Shown here in pieces: positions 55,807 to 64,000 of a DNA stretch of 64,000 nucleotides (the stretch's first letter is position 1; each line of letters begins with the position of its first letter). This DNA comes from Candidatus Flexicrinis proximus (lineage in GTDB: Bacteria; Chloroflexota; Anaerolineae; Aggregatilineales; Phototrophicaceae), in NCBI GenBank assembly GCA_016712885.1, contig JADJQF010000003.1:62001-126000 (forward strand), given 5' to 3'. The translations under genes and the position numbers were made by a program. The notes below the pieces were generated by a model. The model had not been told where the DNA came from. It saw nothing but the letters and a program-made list of their open reading frames with translations, and did no database searches.

Positions 55807-58137
55807 ATGACCCGTAAAGTAGCTGCGTTTCTAATCGTATTGATGCTCTCGGTCTCTGTATCCTCCCAGGAATCAGACTCCGGCGTCCGGATATTGAGCG
55901 GAAGCGCCCCCTATACATTCCCTTACTTTCGCATGTTTATTCCCCAACCGTATATTATTCTTTACGATGCCTACGGTGTGATCACTAAGGACATCGACTT
56001 CATGCCCTCCGATCAGTCGCAGATTATCGGCGCGATTACCTCAGATCCGTTCCGCTCTCCGTTTACGTACGAGTTGAGCCTGCCATTTGAGGGTCGCGGA
56101 CAGACTCTTGACCTCGACAACAACAATCAGTCCGATCCCGGCGTTCAAGTCTTTCTGGTGTCGGTCACGTCAAATACCTGGAACTCTCCGTTCCTTGAGG
56201 AGCGCGATGACTTTGTGACCGGCGTACTCAACAGTGCCATCATCAGCAGTGACATCGACTCATTCCTTCAATTTCAGAGTGGTACCCTGGTTGTGTACGC
56301 GGAGCAGGACCGGCAAAGCTTTCCCACAGGCCGCGGGGCGGACTCGATCCTGTTTACACCTGACGACCCAACCGCGCCGATACAGACTGGTTGGTCGCTG
56401 ATTGATATCACCGACGAACCTTTCGCCATCACGCGAGAGCCAAGCGCTGATCTGACGTTGCTTGAAGCAGAAGAGGCCGAATTGACTGACTTCTCCAGCT
56501 ATGCTTACGTCGAGGCCTTCGACCTGCTAATCGACCACCTCAAACGTGAATACTCGTTTACAGAGTACAAAAGCATCGATTGGGAGGAGCGCCGCGCCGC
56601 CTTTCACCCCCGGGTTGAAGAAGCGCAGCGTAATCGCAGTTCTCTCAACTTCAGGCGGGTTTTGCGCGACCTGGCGTGGAGCATTCCCGATGGTCACGTC
56701 TCCGGCCCGCAGATCAGCGAGGACTTTCAGGCAGGCGCTTCCGGTGGGCTAGGGCTAGTGTTGCGGGAACTTGACGACGGCCGCGTGCTCGTCAGCCATG
56801 TCTCACCAGATGGGCCGGCTGCGCGCGCCGGGATCATGCCGCGGACCGAGATTGTCAGCCTTGACGGTGAGCCTATTTCGGCGGCAATCACTGAAACCAT
56901 CCCGTTTACCAGCCCCTTCAGCACGCCCCACAACCTGCGACTAGAGCAGCTGCGGTTCGTCCACCGGCGTGCCATCGGCACCTCTGTGAAGCTCACCTAC
57001 GTCACACCCGAGGGCAGTGAAGTCACCACGGCGCTTGACACCGAATATGACAGCGACAGCTTCTTTGCCGCATCTCTGAACGCGCCGCTCAATGGAGCGG
57101 AACTGCCAGTAGAGTTTCGCGTCGATGTCAGCGGATTGGCGATTATCAGCATCTACAGTTTCAGCGACGACCTTCCGCTTACGGTGCACCTCTGGGAGCG
57201 TGCTATCCAACTAGCACGTTTCAACGAGGTCCCCGGCGTGATTGTCGACATTCGCCAGAACGGCGGAGGCAGCGGTTTCCTGGGAGACCAGCTGCCGGCC
57301 TACTTCTTCGATCAGCCGTACGTCATTGGCAACACCGCAGAATACAGCGCTGCCCGCCAGGAGTTCGTGATCAATCCACTCCTTGAAGATCGCTTTATCC
57401 TGCCGCCGGAAGACTTACGCTACGACGGGCCGGTCGCTGTCCTGATCTCGCCTGACTGCGCCAGCGCCTGCGAATCTTTCGCCTGGGCGATGACCATCAA
57501 CAACCGCGCCGCAATCGTCGGACAGTATCCAACAGCCGGCCTGGGCGGCAGTGTCGTCCCGATTGCCATGCCGGATGGCGCGAGCTTCAGTTACACTAAC
57601 AGCCGTGCCGTCGACGCCGCCGGCAACATCGCCATCGAAGGCATCGGCGTCCGTCCCACCGTACGTGTGCCGTTGACCGAAGAGACTATCTTTTCGCCCC
57701 GCGACGTATTGATGGACGCCGCTGTTGAGTACCTGCTCGGGAGCAGCACCAACGTCACCCAGCCCGACGCTCCTCAGGATGGCTTGCCATCCGGCGGACT
57801 GCTTTTGCAGGGCGGTCAATTGTCGCTTGGCCAATCGGTCAGCGCGACGCTGGATGCGGGGTCCTCCGTGCGCTTCCAATTCGATGCGGAAGCCGGTCAA
57901 ATCCTCGACATCGTTGCGATGGGTGACGGGGCGCTTGCGCGTGGGCTGGTTGTACGCCTATACCTGCCCAACGACAGCCGTCCGCTCGACGAAAGCTTCA
58001 GCCTCCTTCCAGGCGAACCCGGCACTGGCTTCCTCAACATGAACATCCCTGTTGACCTTCCGCTAGTGATCGAAGTCGCGGGCGTCGACGGGCGTGCCTC
58101 CGGCACGTTCACGCTGACTGTCACGGAGTCCCCGTGA
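55807..58137 (+). CDS. Secreted S41 peptidase (C-terminal-processing protease family) with PDZ and PPC-like domains
   Basis: A 776-residue exported serine peptidase. The signal peptide is at about 1-22 (SVSVSSQ). The PDZ domain lies at about 310-370 (GLGLVLRELDDGRVLVSHVSPDGPAARAG, shown in parts), the catalytic core has VIVDIRQNGGG and the nucleophile Ser553 in CASACESF, and GQYPTAGLGGS is the family's later motif; the usual general-base Lys could not be placed with certainty. The C-terminal 110 residues are a PPC-like beta domain. ATG at 55807 is chosen over 55729, which would lie in the rRNA terminator. The stop overlaps the next gene (GTGA). Confidence 0.87.
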   Translation: MTRKVAAFLIVLMLSVSVSSQESDSGVRILSGSAPYTFPYFRMFIPQPYIILYDAYGVITKDIDFMPSDQSQIIGAITSDPFRSPFTYELSLPFEGRGQTLDLDNNNQSDPGVQVFLVSVTSNTWNSPFLEERDDFVTGVLNSAIISSDIDSFLQFQSGTLVVYAEQDRQSFPTGRGADSILFTPDDPTAPIQTGWSLIDITDEPFAITREPSADLTLLEAEEAELTDFSSYAYVEAFDLLIDHLKREYSFTEYKSIDWEERRAAFHPRVEEAQRNRSSLNFRRVLRDLAWSIPDGHVSGPQISEDFQAGASGGLGLVLRELDDGRVLVSHVSPDGPAARAGIMPRTEIVSLDGEPISAAITETIPFTSPFSTPHNLRLEQLRFVHRRAIGTSVKLTYVTPEGSEVTTALDTEYDSDSFFAASLNAPLNGAELPVEFRVDVSGLAIISIYSFSDDLPLTVHLWERAIQLARFNEVPGVIVDIRQNGGGSGFLGDQLPAYFFDQPYVIGNTAEYSAARQEFVINPLLEDRFILPPEDLRYDGPVAVLISPDCASACESFAWAMTINNRAAIVGQYPTAGLGGSVVPIAMPDGASFSYTNSRAVDAAGNIAIEGIGVRPTVRVPLTEETIFSPRDVLMDAAVEYLLGSSTNVTQPDAPQDGLPSGGLLLQGGQLSLGQSVSATLDAGSSVRFQFDAEAGQILDIVAMGDGALARGLVVRLYLPNDSRPLDESFSLLPGEPGTGFLNMNIPVDLPLVIEVAGVDGRASGTFTLTVTESP

Positions 58138-59057
58138 CGGAACGGCTGCCTCGAATCATTGAATTTACTGTGGAGCACAAAGGCGAACGGCTCGACAAGC
58201 TTCTCGTCACGCAGGTGCCGGAGCTCACTCGCTCGCAGCTTCAAGCCTTGATCAAAGACGGCAACGTCACCGTGGATGGAGTCGGCGGCAAACCCGCGCT
58301 CAAACTGCGCGGCGGCGAGTCAATTCGCATAGTCATTGCACCGCCCCCGCCAGCGGAACTTACCCCTGAATCGATGTCGCTTGAGGTGCTGTATGAAGAC
58401 GCACAGCTGGCCGTGCTCAACAAGCCGGCTGGATTGGTCGTCCATCCTGGCGCGGGAATCGACAGTGGCACACTGGCCAACGGACTTCTTGCGCGGTATC
58501 CCGAACTGGCCGGCATGAAAGGCCAGCGCCGGCAGGGTATTGTCCACCGTCTCGACAAGTACACCAGCGGCGTATTGGTGATCGCCCGTACCGAAACCGC
58601 GTTGAATGGACTTATGCAGCAGTTCCAGAGCCGTACCGTCGAGAAACGCTACATCGCGCTCCTCGAAGCTGCTCCCAGCCCTGCCTTAGGCAGGATCGAT
58701 CAGCCTATTGCCCGCGATCCCTCTGAGCGAATCAAGATGGCGGTCATACGTACTGGCCGGCCTTCTGTCACGGAATATCAGACGCTTGAGGTCTATCCAA
58801 ACGGCATGGCACTCGTCTCTATCCGGCTTTTGACTGGACGAACGCACCAGATCCGCGTCCATTTTGCGCATCTGGGCTGCCCGGTTGTCGGCGATACGAC
58901 CTATGGATTGCGCAAGCAGCGGGTAAAATTGGGCCGCACCTTCCTGCATGCCGCCGTACTTGCATTTGATCATCCCGGATCAGGTGCCCGGATGCGCTTT
59001 GAAGCGCCGCTGCCTACCGAACTCACAAACGTGCTTAGTGCGCTGCGAAATGTCTGA
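58134..59057 (+). CDS. rluD: 23S rRNA pseudouridine synthase, RluD-type
   Basis: A 307-residue RluA-family enzyme. An S4 RNA-binding domain is at about 15-65 (RLDKLLVTQVPELTRSQLQ), and the catalytic Asp lies in HRLDKYTSG (about 141-149). LTGRTHQIRVHFAHLGCPVVGD is the family's closing motif (shown in part). RluD modifies helix 69 of 23S rRNA; RluC or RluA-like specificity cannot be excluded. GTG start within the preceding stop codon. Confidence 0.9.
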   Translation: MTERLPRIIEFTVEHKGERLDKLLVTQVPELTRSQLQALIKDGNVTVDGVGGKPALKLRGGESIRIVIAPPPPAELTPESMSLEVLYEDAQLAVLNKPAGLVVHPGAGIDSGTLANGLLARYPELAGMKGQRRQGIVHRLDKYTSGVLVIARTETALNGLMQQFQSRTVEKRYIALLEAAPSPALGRIDQPIARDPSERIKMAVIRTGRPSVTEYQTLEVYPNGMALVSIRLLTGRTHQIRVHFAHLGCPVVGDTTYGLRKQRVKLGRTFLHAAVLAFDHPGSGARMRFEAPLPTELTNVLSALRNV

Positions 59058-59072
59058 ATCTGAAAGGACCTC

Positions 59073-60089
59073 ATGAACCGTCGTCAGCAAGTCCTCCTCG
59101 TGCTGAGCATTGCGATCAGCGCTCTCTTCCTGCTATTGGCCTTTCGCGGCCTGAGTCCTGCTCAGGCGTGGGAGTCGATCCGAACTGCGCAGTTTGGCTG
59201 GCTGATCGTAGGCTTCTTCGTGTATTACGGTGCGCTGCTTGTCATCTCGCGCCGCTGGAAATTCCTGATCGATGTCTTCACGCCCGTGCCGGTCATCCAT
59301 CTCTTCCAACTCAATGCGATTGGCTACATGGGCAACAACATCTATCCGTTCAGGGCAGGGGAGGTGCTGCGCTGCGTCCTGCTGCGTCGCTCTCATCACG
59401 TGCCGCTGGCCAAGAGCGGCATGACCGTATTTATCGAGCGCGCCTTTGACGGCATCGTGATGGTGACGTTTCTACTGGTAGGCCTCTCGGTTCTCGACCT
59501 AAACAGCGAAGTCTTGCGCGGAATGGCGGCCTTTACGCTGCCCTGGTTTGTTGGCTCGCTGACCATTTTTCTGCTGCTCGCCCAACGCCCGCAGACCTTC
59601 AAGCGCATCATCCATGCAGTCACCGGCCGGCTGCCAACCGTAATTGGCAAGCGTCTCGCCGCCCTCTCCGACGACATGATCGGCGGATTTGAAGGGATGC
59701 GCCGCATACAGGATCTCATCGGCACGCTGGCGACCTCCTATCTGGCCTGGATGATCGAAGCGCTTGTATACGCGTGCGTGGCGATGGCCTTCGGATTGCC
59801 CTTCAATTATCTGCTCATGCTGGTAGTGGTCGCCGCCGTCAATCTCGGCCAGATCATCCCGACATCACCCGGCGGCCTGGGCGTATTCGAATTCTTCGCC
59901 AAGACCGTCCTGATGGCTGCCGGCGTCGCTGAAGCCCAGGCGCTCGGCTATGCCATCCTGGTACATATCATCATCTGGCTGCCCCCGACGCTCCTGGGGT
60001 TCTTCATGCTCTGGCGGCAGGGGCTCAAACTTTCCGCGGTTGCGCACGCCCGCGAATTGGAAACCGTCGAAAGCACCAACGGCGTATAA
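59073..60089 (+). CDS. Lysylphosphatidylglycerol-synthase-type flippase-like membrane protein (UPF0104)
   Basis: A 338-residue integral membrane protein with about eight spans. The sequence GYMGNNIYPFRAGEVLRCVLLRR (about 87-109) and TSPGGLGVFEFF in the later half are signatures of the UPF0104/AglD family. Members include the flippase domain of MprF and proteins linked to glycolipid synthesis. The synthase domain of MprF is missing. It follows rluD after 15 bases and AAAGGACC is the ribosome site. Confidence 0.87.
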   Translation: MNRRQQVLLVLSIAISALFLLLAFRGLSPAQAWESIRTAQFGWLIVGFFVYYGALLVISRRWKFLIDVFTPVPVIHLFQLNAIGYMGNNIYPFRAGEVLRCVLLRRSHHVPLAKSGMTVFIERAFDGIVMVTFLLVGLSVLDLNSEVLRGMAAFTLPWFVGSLTIFLLLAQRPQTFKRIIHAVTGRLPTVIGKRLAALSDDMIGGFEGMRRIQDLIGTLATSYLAWMIEALVYACVAMAFGLPFNYLLMLVVVAAVNLGQIIPTSPGGLGVFEFFAKTVLMAAGVAEAQALGYAILVHIIIWLPPTLLGFFMLWRQGLKLSAVAHARELETVESTNGV

Positions 60090-60173
60090 GGTCGGAGTTC
60101 ATGGGGCGAATGGCGCCAGTTGCTCGCACAGATATGGAAGCATCGCCTCCAAATCCGGAATCCCCATCTGCCG

Positions 60174-62768
60174 CTAGTTTCCGCCGCGGAACCCGCCCGG
60201 AACAGGTGGCGGCGGGAGCACAGCGCCCTCACCCCTGGCTGAAGTACGTTCCTGTGAAAGCTGCAGGTCGTCGATCCATACCTTCAGCCCGCTCGTCCAC
60301 CGTGTAGCACTCGCAGCAGTCGAGTCTTCGAGGACGATTACCCGTATACGCTCGATGTCCGTGCGCGTCAGCACCAGCGGCAGGTCATACGCCTGCCATG
60401 CGCCGTCGGTGATCAGTGCGGCCTGCACCTTCTCGCTCGTCGGGAGGCTAGCATAAGTGACTTTGACGCGGATCTTGCCGACGATACCGCCGGCCGCCTT
60501 GACCTGCCCCGTCAGCCTCAATGTATCGCCGGTACGCAGCGACCACGGGTAATTATCGAGATCTACGTCCTGAAGTGCACGGCCATTCTCGTTCAGAATA
60601 GTGTTGTTTAGTCGCGCCGCGCAGGTCGCGCTGATGTACTGTTTGTCGCATACAATCTTGCCTTCAGAAGTTGGGAACACCCAGACGCTCGGCATTACCA
60701 TGTTGAATTGCTCATCCAGCAGCATGTCAGCCGACTCCACCATCGTCACGCTCACCGTCTGGCTGTCGTCTGAATTGTTGGCGCCGGTGACGCGCACCCA
60801 CACCTGCGAATTCGTGGTCACTGATGGAATGGTGTATTCAGCGCTCTCCGCGCCTGTGATCGGGCTAGACGTGTCGCCGCTGAGACCCGTATACCACTGA
60901 TAGCTAATCGGAGCTCCGCCGTTCGCGCCCACCGTAAGCGTGGTCGGTTCGTCATACAGTACGCTCACGCTGTCGGGCTCATTGTTGATGCTCGTCGTCG
61001 CGGAATCTGTCCCGTAGATCTTCAGCTGCCACGAATTGAAGGCGCCTGTCGTGCCTGCCGTCGTGTCCCTGACCCGCAATGTCCACGTTCCGCTGGAGAT
61101 CTCGTCCCAATGGGCGACCGTATTCAGCCGCCAGTTAGTGTAATTATCCCCGGTGTCGGGCCGTCCATGCATCAGGATACTGATCGCCCCTGAAGGCGAA
61201 ACCAGATCGATATAAAGCTGACCACGGATCGCGTGGGATGCGTTGAAAACGACGTCGATCGACTCGATCTGGATCGATTCCGTCACGTCGAACGTGCTTG
61301 TAATAAAACCGCCCCCGGGGCCGTCCGGAACAGCCGTGCTGACGTTGATCGTGCCGCTGTCCGCCGTTACTTCAGGACCGACTGTTGTCCAGGTATCTGC
61401 CAGCGTGACCGCCGCAGCGGCATTGATCCGCCCGAAGCCGTAAAAGTGGTTAAACGGGTGCCCGGCGCCGTTATTAACCCATCCCGTGTCGGTTGGGTCG
61501 TTCTTGTCGGCGGACAACACCAGGATATGCTGCACATCCCGCCAGGTGAGGGTCGGGTTCGCCTCTAGCATCAGTGCGATCACGCCGGCCGCAAGTGGCG
61601 ACGCCGACGATGTGCCGCCAAAGCTCGACGTACAGGAAGACGATCCACTGGTTGTCGTGATGCCGAGTGTGCCGCCATTGCTGGGGGCGTTGACCAGGAT
61701 CGACGAACCTTGTTCACTGTACCAGCTGCTCTCACCCTGGTTCGTGGTGGCCGAAACCGCGATCGTGTAGCGTGAATTCGCATACCCATCCGCGTTCACG
61801 TCATCACTTGAGCCCTTGCCGTTGCCAGCCGCCCACACATAGATCGCACCTAACCCTCCGCGACCGTTGGCCGCGCCGGCGGCTAGCGCCGCCTCCGTCA
61901 GCGGACCGGGCGCCTCAAGGACGAAGCCGTTGTCTGAGGGTCCCCAACTGTTGTTGTATATATCGATTCCGCTGAAGTCGACGGTAAAGTCATCGCTGCC
62001 GTTCTCTACGAACTGCGAAAACGTGTGCGAAAGTGCCATCGCCTCGTTGGCATCCGTGCCGGCGTTCAGCAGCCGGACGCCGCTCAACTGTGCATTATAG
62101 GCCGCGCCAACACCGCAGGCCGTTCCGTCGTCATTCGCGGCCATGACGCCGCCAACGTTTGTCCCATGGCCGCCGCCGGAAGGATCCTGATTGTTCTCGA
62201 CAAAATCCCAACTCGTCGTCCGCATGTAATTGCCGGCCAGGTCGGGGTTCGTGTGCCACAGGCCGTCGTCAACGCTCGATACGACCACGCCGGTGCCGGT
62301 CGGACCCAGCGCCCAGGCCGCCGTGACGTTTGCGTCCTCGCCCGCTGTGCCGCCGCCTTGCCCGGTGTTGTTCAGATGCCACTGGTTCGGAAAAAGCGGA
62401 TCGGTGATGACTCTTGGCACGCGATCCAGCAGCACTTGCTGGACAACCCGCACGACTTCCGGTGACCGGGCCAGTCCCGCATCGAAAGCTTGTTTCGACT
62501 CCGCACTGACGACCTTCAACGGGCCAGCCCCCCGGAACGCATAAGTGTCCGGGGTTCCCGACAGCATCCCCGCGACGACCAACCCCATCCGTCCTGCCAC
62601 CGCATACGGATCAGTTCCGGGCGCCAGCGTCACCACCCACATGTCAACTGCGGCGGCGGCGGCAGCCGGAACCGGAAGAGTCTGGGCTGCTGGTTTCAGC
62701 ACCACAGCGGCGAGGAATGATGCGAATACAAGCGTGAATATGGCCGGTTTCAATGGGCGACGAAACAT
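60174..62768 (-). CDS. Secreted kexin-like S8 serine peptidase with P domain
   Basis: An 864-residue exported subtilase. The signal is at about 1-28. A propeptide (about 40-115) precedes the peptidase: Asp167 (SSVDDG), His201 (GGGHGTNVGG) and Ser387 (GGTSSASP) form the triad; AAGNG is the oxyanion Asn. A proprotein-convertase P domain follows at about 465-590 (SYNPSGAI-like VSPSGAIS, SGTWTLRVRD). Next comes an Ig-like repeat (about 605-690), then a C-terminal jelly-roll-like domain with a Cys pair and VWIDDLQLS, comparable to that at 39778. It is convergent with the flippase gene. Confidence 0.92.
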   Translation of the reverse strand: MFRRPLKPAIFTLVFASFLAAVVLKPAAQTLPVPAAAAAAVDMWVVTLAPGTDPYAVAGRMGLVVAGMLSGTPDTYAFRGAGPLKVVSAESKQAFDAGLARSPEVVRVVQQVLLDRVPRVITDPLFPNQWHLNNTGQGGGTAGEDANVTAAWALGPTGTGVVVSSVDDGLWHTNPDLAGNYMRTTSWDFVENNQDPSGGGHGTNVGGVMAANDDGTACGVGAAYNAQLSGVRLLNAGTDANEAMALSHTFSQFVENGSDDFTVDFSGIDIYNNSWGPSDNGFVLEAPGPLTEAALAAGAANGRGGLGAIYVWAAGNGKGSSDDVNADGYANSRYTIAVSATTNQGESSWYSEQGSSILVNAPSNGGTLGITTTSGSSSCTSSFGGTSSASPLAAGVIALMLEANPTLTWRDVQHILVLSADKNDPTDTGWVNNGAGHPFNHFYGFGRINAAAAVTLADTWTTVGPEVTADSGTINVSTAVPDGPGGGFITSTFDVTESIQIESIDVVFNASHAIRGQLYIDLVSPSGAISILMHGRPDTGDNYTNWRLNTVAHWDEISSGTWTLRVRDTTAGTTGAFNSWQLKIYGTDSATTSINNEPDSVSVLYDEPTTLTVGANGGAPISYQWYTGLSGDTSSPITGAESAEYTIPSVTTNSQVWVRVTGANNSDDSQTVSVTMVESADMLLDEQFNMVMPSVWVFPTSEGKIVCDKQYISATCAARLNNTILNENGRALQDVDLDNYPWSLRTGDTLRLTGQVKAAGGIVGKIRVKVTYASLPTSEKVQAALITDGAWQAYDLPLVLTRTDIERIRVIVLEDSTAASATRWTSGLKVWIDDLQLSQERTSARGEGAVLPPPPVPGGFRGGN

Positions 62769-62937
62769 CAGGACTACTCTCTTATCATCAGGCGCTCATT
62801 TGTCATTGTATCATGGTAAACAAGTTCGCACTGTTCAGCGCTTGTACGAATCCGTTTGTGCGCCAACTGACATGGCGCGAATCCCGGCCTGTGTTATGCT
62901 TGGCTTACTCTTTCCTATAGACTCTGGGGGTGTTGCG

Positions 62938-63699
62938 ATGAGACGGATAGCGGGCGTTCTGGTGGCGTTTATGGCGGTGATGCCGCTCATGGGGGCTGCC
63001 GCGCAGGAAGAAACCGGTCCGGCAGAAGTCCTGGCCACTGACGTGATATACATTGTCGTCGAGCGAGATAACCTCGACGGGATTGGCGCGTTTTTCGATG
63101 TGCGCGTCGGCTGCATCCGTGAAACCAACAGCCTCGCGCCGGGCCACATCCTGTATCCGGGCGACGAACTCCTGATCAGCGCGGCTTGCCCAGCCTATGA
63201 CGGCGCAGATGTCGTCATCAATCCGCGACTGAATGCACCGGGTCGCGACGGCTCTGACGGGACGTACGTCGTCCGACCCGAAGACACCCTCGATGAGATC
63301 GGCCAGACGCTCAACATTTCTGTCCAGGCCCTCAAGCAGTCGAACAACATTGTGGATGGCCGCACCCTCGAAGCCGGGCAAATCATAGTTATTCCCAAGG
63401 ACGCGCCTGAGTACGGTGTCTTCCCCGCATTGGATACATCGCGGACCGAGTCGGCGCCGGAGGGCAGCACCTTCTACGTTGTCCAGCCCCAGGAGACCGT
63501 CGACGGGATCGGCGCCAAGCTCAACAAGGATCACTACTGTATCCTCGACGCAAACCAGATTACCAACACACGCATGGTTATTCCCGGCACAGCGCTGGTG
63601 ATCCCCGATGACTGCGGCCCGTATGCCGGCTTCGATGTCGTCCCTGTCCAACAGCAAGAGCAAGGACAGGAGGAGCAGGAACAGGAGGCTCAGGGCTAG
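62938..63699 (+). CDS. Secreted triple-LysM protein
   Basis: A 253-residue exported protein. The signal peptide is at about 1-22 (MGAAAQEE). Three LysM-like domains follow, opening YIVVERDNLDGIG, YVVRPEDTLDEIG and YVVQPQETVDGIG and closing with LLISA, IIVIPKD and LVIPDD. LysM binds peptidoglycan or chitin. The tail is rich in Gln and Glu. ATG at 62938 is preferred to the longer frame from 62545, which overlaps the divergent S8 gene. A two-way terminator follows at 63719. Confidence 0.88.
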   Translation: MRRIAGVLVAFMAVMPLMGAAAQEETGPAEVLATDVIYIVVERDNLDGIGAFFDVRVGCIRETNSLAPGHILYPGDELLISAACPAYDGADVVINPRLNAPGRDGSDGTYVVRPEDTLDEIGQTLNISVQALKQSNNIVDGRTLEAGQIIVIPKDAPEYGVFPALDTSRTESAPEGSTFYVVQPQETVDGIGAKLNKDHYCILDANQITNTRMVIPGTALVIPDDCGPYAGFDVVPVQQQEQGQEEQEQEAQG

Positions 63700-63718
63700 C
63701 GTCTTCTCGCCTCAAAAC

Positions 63719-63780
63719 AAAAGGGCTGGAGACTTCGGGCAGGCGTCTGCGACGTGTCCGAATCTCCAGCCTTTTCTTTT
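63719..63780. terminator. Bidirectional terminator between LysM and phosphorylase genes
   Basis: GGCTGGAGA (63724-63732) pairs with TCTCCAGCC (63763-63771), with TTCGG/CCGAA inside. A-rich bases before and TTTTCTTTT after give T-runs on both strands. Confidence 0.85.
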
Positions 63781-63794
63781 CTACTGCTGCAAGC

Positions 63795-64000
63795 CTACGC
63801 CCAGGTGATCAGGCCTGGAATAAACGGCGTCGGCAGGAAGTCGTGGTTCGGCAGAACGCGCACCGAGAGTCCGCGGTTACCGCTGTTGTCGCAGCTGATC
63901 TTCGTACTGTACACGTAATCGCCGTTCTTGTTCGATACGTGCTGCATGTCCACGGCGGTACCGGTGTCAATATCGCCGTCCGTATTCAACGGGCCGTAAT
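63795..64000 (-). CDS. Alpha-glucan phosphorylase, C-terminal end (cut by window edge)
   Basis: The last 68 codons of a gene that enters from the right edge. The ending LSVRVLPNHDFLPTPFIPGL followed by ITWA matches the closing segment (TVRVLPxHPxL..P.ELGL..WA) of maltodextrin/glycogen phosphorylases, as does YGPLNTDGDI further upstream. Such enzymes release glucose-1-phosphate from alpha-1,4-glucans. It fits with malQ at 38113, though 24 kb separate them. The apparent start at 63989 is an internal TTG. Confidence 0.75.
   Translation of the reverse strand, partial: YGPLNTDGDIDTGTAVDMQHVSNKNGDYVYSTKISCDNSGNRGLSVRVLPNHDFLPTPFIPGLITWA

Overview
The window is a GC-rich bacterial chromosome segment, most likely from the phylum Chloroflexota and probably an Anaerolineae-like lineage. 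The assignment rests on the 16S rRNA character and a gene set typical of that group: DUF4388 and small-GTPase genes, multi-GAF histidine kinases with many membrane segments, secreted SH3/LysM/PPC proteins, and a caa3-type oxidase. I judged this by reading, not by a tree. There are no insertion sequences, prophage genes or CRISPR arrays. It reads as core chromosome with some lineage-specific genes.

Layout. 1-5.7 kb: a truncated methyltransferase, an unknown protein, an alginate-lyase-like protein coupled to a glycolate/D-lactate-oxidase-type flavoprotein, a hyper-acidic small protein behind pdxT, and a glycerol-1-phosphate-dehydrogenase-like protein with altered metal ligands. 5.7-15 kb: a penicillin-acylase-family hydrolase, a homocysteine methyltransferase/MTHFR fusion, xseA-xseB, an M14 metallopeptidase and a DUF89/ARMT1-like protein. 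15-23 kb: a cytochrome oxidase cluster (subunit II with fused cytochrome c, subunit I of A2 type with a YSHPxVY motif, two subunit-III-like proteins, an unrecognised membrane protein and subunit IV), followed by a short-chain dehydrogenase and a CoA-transferase. 23-28 kb: DUF4388 protein, small GTPase, alpha/beta hydrolase, a left-handed beta-helix protein and a zinc-ribbon membrane protein.

28-50 kb: recJ, a TetR-thioesterase operon with a likely operator, a P-loop kinase, a large membrane PDZ/GAF histidine kinase, a cytochrome c lipoprotein, a DEDDh exonuclease, malQ, a secreted protein, lon with an AlbA-type regulator, fmt, rplS behind an attenuator-like hairpin, a glutamine amidotransferase, a secreted SH3/excalibur protein and a GNAT acetyltransferase. 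50.1-55.8 kb: a complete rRNA operon (16S, tRNA-Ile, tRNA-Ala, 23S, 5S) with two promoters, long processing stems, repeated boxA-like motifs and a terminator. 55.8-64 kb: secreted S41 peptidase, RluD-like pseudouridine synthase, flippase-like membrane protein, secreted kexin-like S8 peptidase, LysM protein and the 3' end of an alpha-glucan phosphorylase.

How the genes fit together. The oxidase cluster and the separate cytochrome c lipoprotein point to aerobic respiration. malQ and the alpha-glucan phosphorylase belong to glycogen/maltodextrin turnover. Several secreted peptidases and cell-wall-binding proteins suggest an organism that degrades external polymers. No gene set in the window stands out as a clear undescribed system. 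The best leads are the altered G1PDH-like enzyme, the extra membrane protein inside the oxidase operon, the hyper-acidic protein, and the RNA structures in front of rplS and inside the rRNA operon.
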